Source of the DNA: Endomicrobiia bacterium
GTDB lineage: Bacteria; Elusimicrobiota; Endomicrobiia; Endomicrobiales; Endomicrobiaceae
Assembly (NCBI GenBank): GCA_009782015.1
Contig: WQUP01000012.1
Coordinates: 1-7,948, forward strand
Reading direction: 5' to 3'
Length of the DNA stretch: 7,948 nt
A program made the position numbers and the translations under genes. Below the pieces are notes generated by a model that was not told where the DNA came from, ran no database searches, and worked only from the letters and a program-made list of their open reading frames with translations. Shown piece after piece: positions 5,751 through 7,948 of this stretch (position 1 is the stretch's first letter; each line of letters starts with the position of its first letter).

Positions 5751-5903
5751 GTTCCCTCGCCCCTTGCGGGAGAGGGTGGCACGAAGTGCCGGGTGAGGGG
5801 TATGCTTCATTTTTCAGCAGAGTATTGCTTGGATTCGTAAAAATCCTGCAGCATACCCCTCATCCTCTTGCTTCGCAAGTCCTTCTCCCGCAAGGGGAGA
5901 AGG
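5751..5903. repeat. Inverted family-A repeat pair between the TIGR03546- and TIGR03545-like genes
   Basis: The left copy is at 5751-5806 and the right copy (inverted) at 5851-5903, with 44 bp between. Both show the stem around CCCCTTGCGGG and end GAGGGGTATGC towards the centre. The inner variable hairpins differ: GGCAC/GTGCC with loop GAA (5778-5790) on the left, and CTTGC/GCAAG (5867-5879) on the right. The right copy has a perfect nine-pair main stem CCTTCTCCC/GGGAGAAGG. It fills almost all of the 194-bp gap inside the likely operon and could act as an mRNA-stabilising or attenuating structure. Confidence 0.8.
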
Positions 5904-5912
5904 TAAAATCAT

Positions 5913-6413
5913 TTATTTCAATATTTTGTACGAAAGATTGCCGGCGGTGAGAAGCTTTATTATTTTCCATTTTGAAACTTTTTCGCGCCAGTGTTCTCTG
6001 TAGTACATAACCAGCTTTTTGAAAGCGAAAAACGCGGGAACAAATAGAATTGCGGCTATCGCGATATTTCCCATGACAACCGTATTATTGAATCTGGTAA
6101 AAGGAACTATAGCCATATTGAAAAGCGCGGTCCACAGCGGGACCAGAAGGCCTAAATTAAGTATGAAAAAACCTATTTTGTCGGAAAGAGGGTCTAGCGT
6201 AAGGCCTATCACGGCAAATACCGCGCTCGCCATAAAAGCCGTGCCGATGTTTACGCGCAAAATCATTATCAAAAAAAAGATTATGCACTTCATCAAAAGC
6301 CCCGGCACAAGCCCGAGAAAAATACCCATGCACGCACCTGCCGCAAGCTGATTCGGCGAAATGTCATTCTGCAAAACGTTCAAAATGTCTTTTAATGCTT
6401 TTACAAAAAACAT
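5913..6413 (-). CDS. TIGR03546-like small inner-membrane protein (DUF2062-type)
   Basis: Multi-span inner-membrane protein of unknown function, 166 residues from the ATG at 6413. A short amphipathic N-terminus ends in SPNQLAAGACMGIFLGLVPG (19-38), the hallmark-like motif of this family. Hydrophobic segments lie at about 25-53, 57-76, 83-105 and 113-134, followed by a basic cytoplasmic-looking tail (RREKVSKWK-type, 139-166). The frame stays open up to 6503, but those 30 extra residues (including LHSPLFTLHS) are translated repeat C. AAGGGGG seven bases before ATG 6413 marks the true start. The pairing with the TIGR03545-like gene, same strand and next in line, is the known arrangement for both families and suggests a joint envelope function. 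Confidence 0.82.
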   Translation of the reverse strand: MFFVKALKDILNVLQNDISPNQLAAGACMGIFLGLVPGLLMKCIIFFLIMILRVNIGTAFMASAVFAVIGLTLDPLSDKIGFFILNLGLLVPLWTALFNMAIVPFTRFNNTVVMGNIAIAAILFVPAFFAFKKLVMYYREHWREKVSKWKIIKLLTAGNLSYKILK

Positions 6414-6436
6414 CTTAAAGCCCCCTTTTTTAACGG

Positions 6437-6524
6437 CAGAGTGGAGAGTGAAGAGTGGAGAGTGAAGATACGGCAAAGATTTTTGTAGTTGTCGTCTCTT
6501 CACTCCTCACTCTTCACTCTTCAA
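6437..6524. repeat. Inverted repeat pair, family C (GAGTG units), copy 1
   Basis: The left arm 6437-6475 is built of GAGTGGAGAGTGAA units and ends AAGATACGGCAA. The right arm 6494-6524 is its imperfect reverse complement (CTCTTCACTCCTCACTCTTC). About 18 bp separate them. It fills the 107-bp gap between the HAD phosphatase gene and the TIGR03546-like gene, and touches the HAD stop codon. On the plus strand the arms are rich in Shine-Dalgarno-like GGAG; on the transcribed minus strand one arm is rich in anti-SD-like CTCC. Confidence 0.75.
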
Positions 6525-7171
6525 TCTTTCTTTGTAACTATGTCAACTATGTCTTCCGGTTTTTCCGCTATGTAGTCGGGTTTGAGCTCTTTTATACGGT
6601 CGATGTCGCCGCCGTAGCCGTAGAGAACGGCTATTGACGCGATGCCTGCTGCTTTGGCGGCTTTGAAATCATTGCTGCTGTCGCCTATCATGACGGTTTT
6701 TGCAGCTTGCGAACCCGTAACTTTTATGAGATCCAAAATCGGCTTTGGGTCGGGTTTTTTTCCCGCGGTGTCCCCGCCCCATATTTCTACAAAATATTTT
6801 TTAAGGCCCAGGCGCTTTATTATCTCGTGCGAAAAGATTTCGGTTTTATTGGAGAGAACGGCTTTTTTCTTATCTTTGAGCGCTTCAAGCATCGCTGCGA
6901 TTCCGTCATACGCTGCCGTAGTGTCGGTAAGAACGCGCGAATAATGAAATTTGAATCTTTCCAAAGCGCGCTCGTGTATCTCTTCGCTGCGCTCGGGCAC
7001 AGCCTTGTCCACCAAAGCCTTAATGCCGCTGCCGACGTATGAGCGCACTTTTTCTATGGTAAGAGGCTCAAAGCCGAACTCTTGCCTTACCATATTTATC
7101 GCGCTTGTCAGGTCTCTCTCCGAATCGACTATTGTGCCGTCAAGATCAAATATCAGGAAATCGTAATTCAT
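6521..7171 (-). CDS. HAD-superfamily phosphatase, phosphoglycolate phosphatase-like
   Basis: Cytoplasmic phosphatase that hydrolyses small phosphorylated metabolites via an aspartyl-phosphate intermediate. The 216-residue form from ATG 7171 has all four HAD motifs. They are I, FDLDGT with Asp9 and Asp11; II, LSNKT with Ser107; III, Lys138/Lys139 in GGDTAGKKPDP; and IV, GDSSNDFKAA with Asp164 and Asp168. A helical cap of the Gph type (about 15-80) lies between motifs I and II. Phosphoglycolate is the likeliest substrate by resemblance, but HAD specificity cannot be read from sequence. The frame extends to 7222, but the extra 17 residues (LHSSLLTLHS) are translated repeat C. ATG 7171 has no ribosome site, because the repeat begins six bases upstream. 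It lies between the phosphorylase and TIGR03546-like genes on the same strand. Confidence 0.92.
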   Translation of the reverse strand: MNYDFLIFDLDGTIVDSERDLTSAINMVRQEFGFEPLTIEKVRSYVGSGIKALVDKAVPERSEEIHERALERFKFHYSRVLTDTTAAYDGIAAMLEALKDKKKAVLSNKTEIFSHEIIKRLGLKKYFVEIWGGDTAGKKPDPKPILDLIKVTGSQAAKTVMIGDSSNDFKAAKAAGIASIAVLYGYGGDIDRIKELKPDYIAEKPEDIVDIVTKKD

Positions 7172-7176
7172 AAAGA

Positions 7177-7381
7177 CAGAGTGGAGAGTGAGGAGTGAGG
7201 AGTGAAGATACTGCCACAACAAATTTCATAACCGGTCTTGTCATACCGATGAAAATCGATATCCATGTTGCTGTTAATTAAAAGGTTTAATTTTAAAATG
7301 GATTCCGTGTCAAGCACGGAATGACAAACAAGAACAATACCGTTGCCGTATCTTCACTCTCCACTCTTCACTCCTCACTCT
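7177..7381. repeat. Inverted family-C pair, copy 2, with a family-B pair nested inside
   Basis: The arms at 7177-7215 and 7342-7381 are inverted copies of the GAGTGGAGAGTGAGG unit ending in GAAGATAC. The same edge occurs in the copy at 6437-6475. Between them sits an 88-bp inverted pair of family-B palindromes (7239-7326). The order is therefore C, B, B-inverted, C-inverted, and this fills the 221-bp gap between the phosphorylase and HAD genes. No gene is present. Confidence 0.75.
7239..7326. repeat. Inverted pair of family-B palindromes
   Basis: The left copy pairs ATACCGAT (7243-7250) with ATCGATAT (7255-7262) around a GAAA loop, with one C/A mismatch. The right copy, inverted, pairs ATTCCGTG (7302-7309) with CACGGAAT (7315-7322). 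Both have TGTCAT on the outer and ATCCAT on the inner side. An AT-rich hairpin AATTAAA/TTTAATT (7276-7292) lies in the centre. This is a REPIN-like arrangement. Confidence 0.75.
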
Positions 7382-7388
7382 TTTGTAT

Positions 7389-7394
7389 CTCCTT
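7389..7394 (-). promoter_or_regulatory. Shine-Dalgarno sequence with no start codon after it
   Basis: AAGGAG on the minus strand overlaps the TAA stop of the phosphorylase gene (TAAGGAGATAC). No start codon follows at a usable distance: eight bases later the family-C repeat begins with GAGTG. The downstream HAD gene, 218 bp away, lacks any ribosome site, so this is probably its former site cut off by repeat insertion. Confidence 0.45.
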
Positions 7395-7948
7395 ATTTCT
7401 TCTGCCATTTTATCATTTGGGGTATGTACTGGACTTCGCCGGCGTACTGGGGCAGCACTCTGACCGTGTAGCCGCACTGGCCGACTTTGTCGATGAGGAT
7501 TTTGCCCTCGTATATGTAATTGCTGCCTTCTTTGGAGACAAGCCTCATTTCAGTAATTGACGGCTCGCTTATGATTTGATTTGAATTCAGGTAGCCGCTG
7601 TAAATCTGCACGCTCACGTCTTCCGGAGCCATGCCGTCGAGATATACCTTTGCCTGAACGGTCATATTGTTGTCTATTCTCACTTCGTCTTTCGCGTTGT
7701 CTTCCGAAGAGATTATCTCTACTGATTGCCAGCCGTTGCTGACGGTTTTAAACCATTCGGAGCGTTTTTTCACATTGGCAAAATTATCTCTTTTCAGTCT
7801 GTCGTGTTCCGCGGCCGAAGGTATGTAGAACTTCCTTGTGTACTCTTCGATCATTCTGTTGGTGTTAAACACGGGGCCCAGGGTCTGCATGGCTGCTTTC
7901 ATCTTCTTTATCCAGCCGCGCGGAAGACCGTCAAGACCTCTTGTAAAA
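7393..7948 (-). CDS. glgP: Alpha-glucan (glycogen/maltodextrin) phosphorylase, C-terminal end
   Basis: Releases glucose 1-phosphate from glycogen or maltodextrins; a pyridoxal-phosphate enzyme of the GT35 family. Only the last 184 residues are in the window; the frame is open to the right edge. The visible part starts FTRGLDGLPRGWIKK and continues MKAAMQTLGPVFNTNRMIEE and YTRKFYIPSA. This is the conserved C-terminal helix region of the TIGR02094-type alpha-glucan phosphorylases. It is followed by the beta-rich tail of that subgroup (EVRIDNNMTVQAKVYLDG, then GYTVRVLPQYAG). The PLP-lysine region lies beyond the edge. ATG 7902 is internal, not a start. It is probably the first visible gene of the minus-strand run, with a ribosome-site-like AAGGAG at its stop codon. 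Confidence 0.92.
   Translation of the reverse strand, partial: FTRGLDGLPRGWIKKMKAAMQTLGPVFNTNRMIEEYTRKFYIPSAAEHDRLKRDNFANVKKRSEWFKTVSNGWQSVEIISSEDNAKDEVRIDNNMTVQAKVYLDGMAPEDVSVQIYSGYLNSNQIISEPSITEMRLVSKEGSNYIYEGKILIDKVGQCGYTVRVLPQYAGEVQYIPQMIKWQKK

Noticed and set aside
5282..5950. Plus-strand open frame of 222 residues opposite the TIGR03545-like gene
   Set aside because: Antisense shadow running through both family-A repeats (LAPCGRGWHEVPGEG is translated repeat).

Overview
The window looks like chromosomal DNA of a diderm (Gram-negative-type) bacterium of middling GC content. The evidence is a signal peptide, a zinc-finger anti-sigma factor with one membrane span, an AsmA-like envelope protein and a TIGR03545/TIGR03546-type gene pair. 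My best guess is Elusimicrobiota or a neighbouring, mostly uncultured phylum. That rests on protein resemblance and on the repeat-filled spacers, so it is inference. There are nine protein genes, two of them cut by the window edges. I see no tRNA, rRNA, CRISPR array or transposase gene.

Left part (1-1750): the N-terminal part of peptide deformylase (minus strand, runs off the left edge) is divergent from a deoxycytidylate deaminase with a long low-complexity N-terminal extension. The deaminase has a near-consensus sigma-70 promoter whose predicted transcription start falls on the ATG, so its mRNA is probably leaderless. Behind it, 677 bp without a gene hold a 480-bp element with terminal inverted repeats and a strongly structured core.

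Middle (1750-3510): a compact plus-strand operon encodes an ECF sigma factor, its overlapping membrane anti-sigma factor (H-C-C zinc motif) and a secreted Met/Lys/Glu-rich coiled-coil protein. It ends at a clear intrinsic terminator. This is probably an envelope-stress circuit: the anti-sigma holds the sigma factor at the membrane, and the secreted protein may be the sensor, feedback element or main target.

Right part (3510-7948): four genes run on the minus strand in the order alpha-glucan phosphorylase (C-terminal end only), HAD phosphatase, a small multi-span inner-membrane protein (TIGR03546-like) and a large single-span AsmA-like protein with coiled coils (TIGR03545-like). The last two are a known co-occurring pair of unknown function; the AsmA-like fold suggests envelope lipid or assembly work.

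The most striking non-coding feature is that nearly every spacer outside the sigma operon holds a pair of palindromic repeats in inverted orientation (REPIN-like), from at least five sequence families (A to D and F below). Some are nested inside one another, and the families keep base pairing while the stem sequences differ. Three start codons needed correction because upstream sequence, in two cases translated repeat, made longer open frames.
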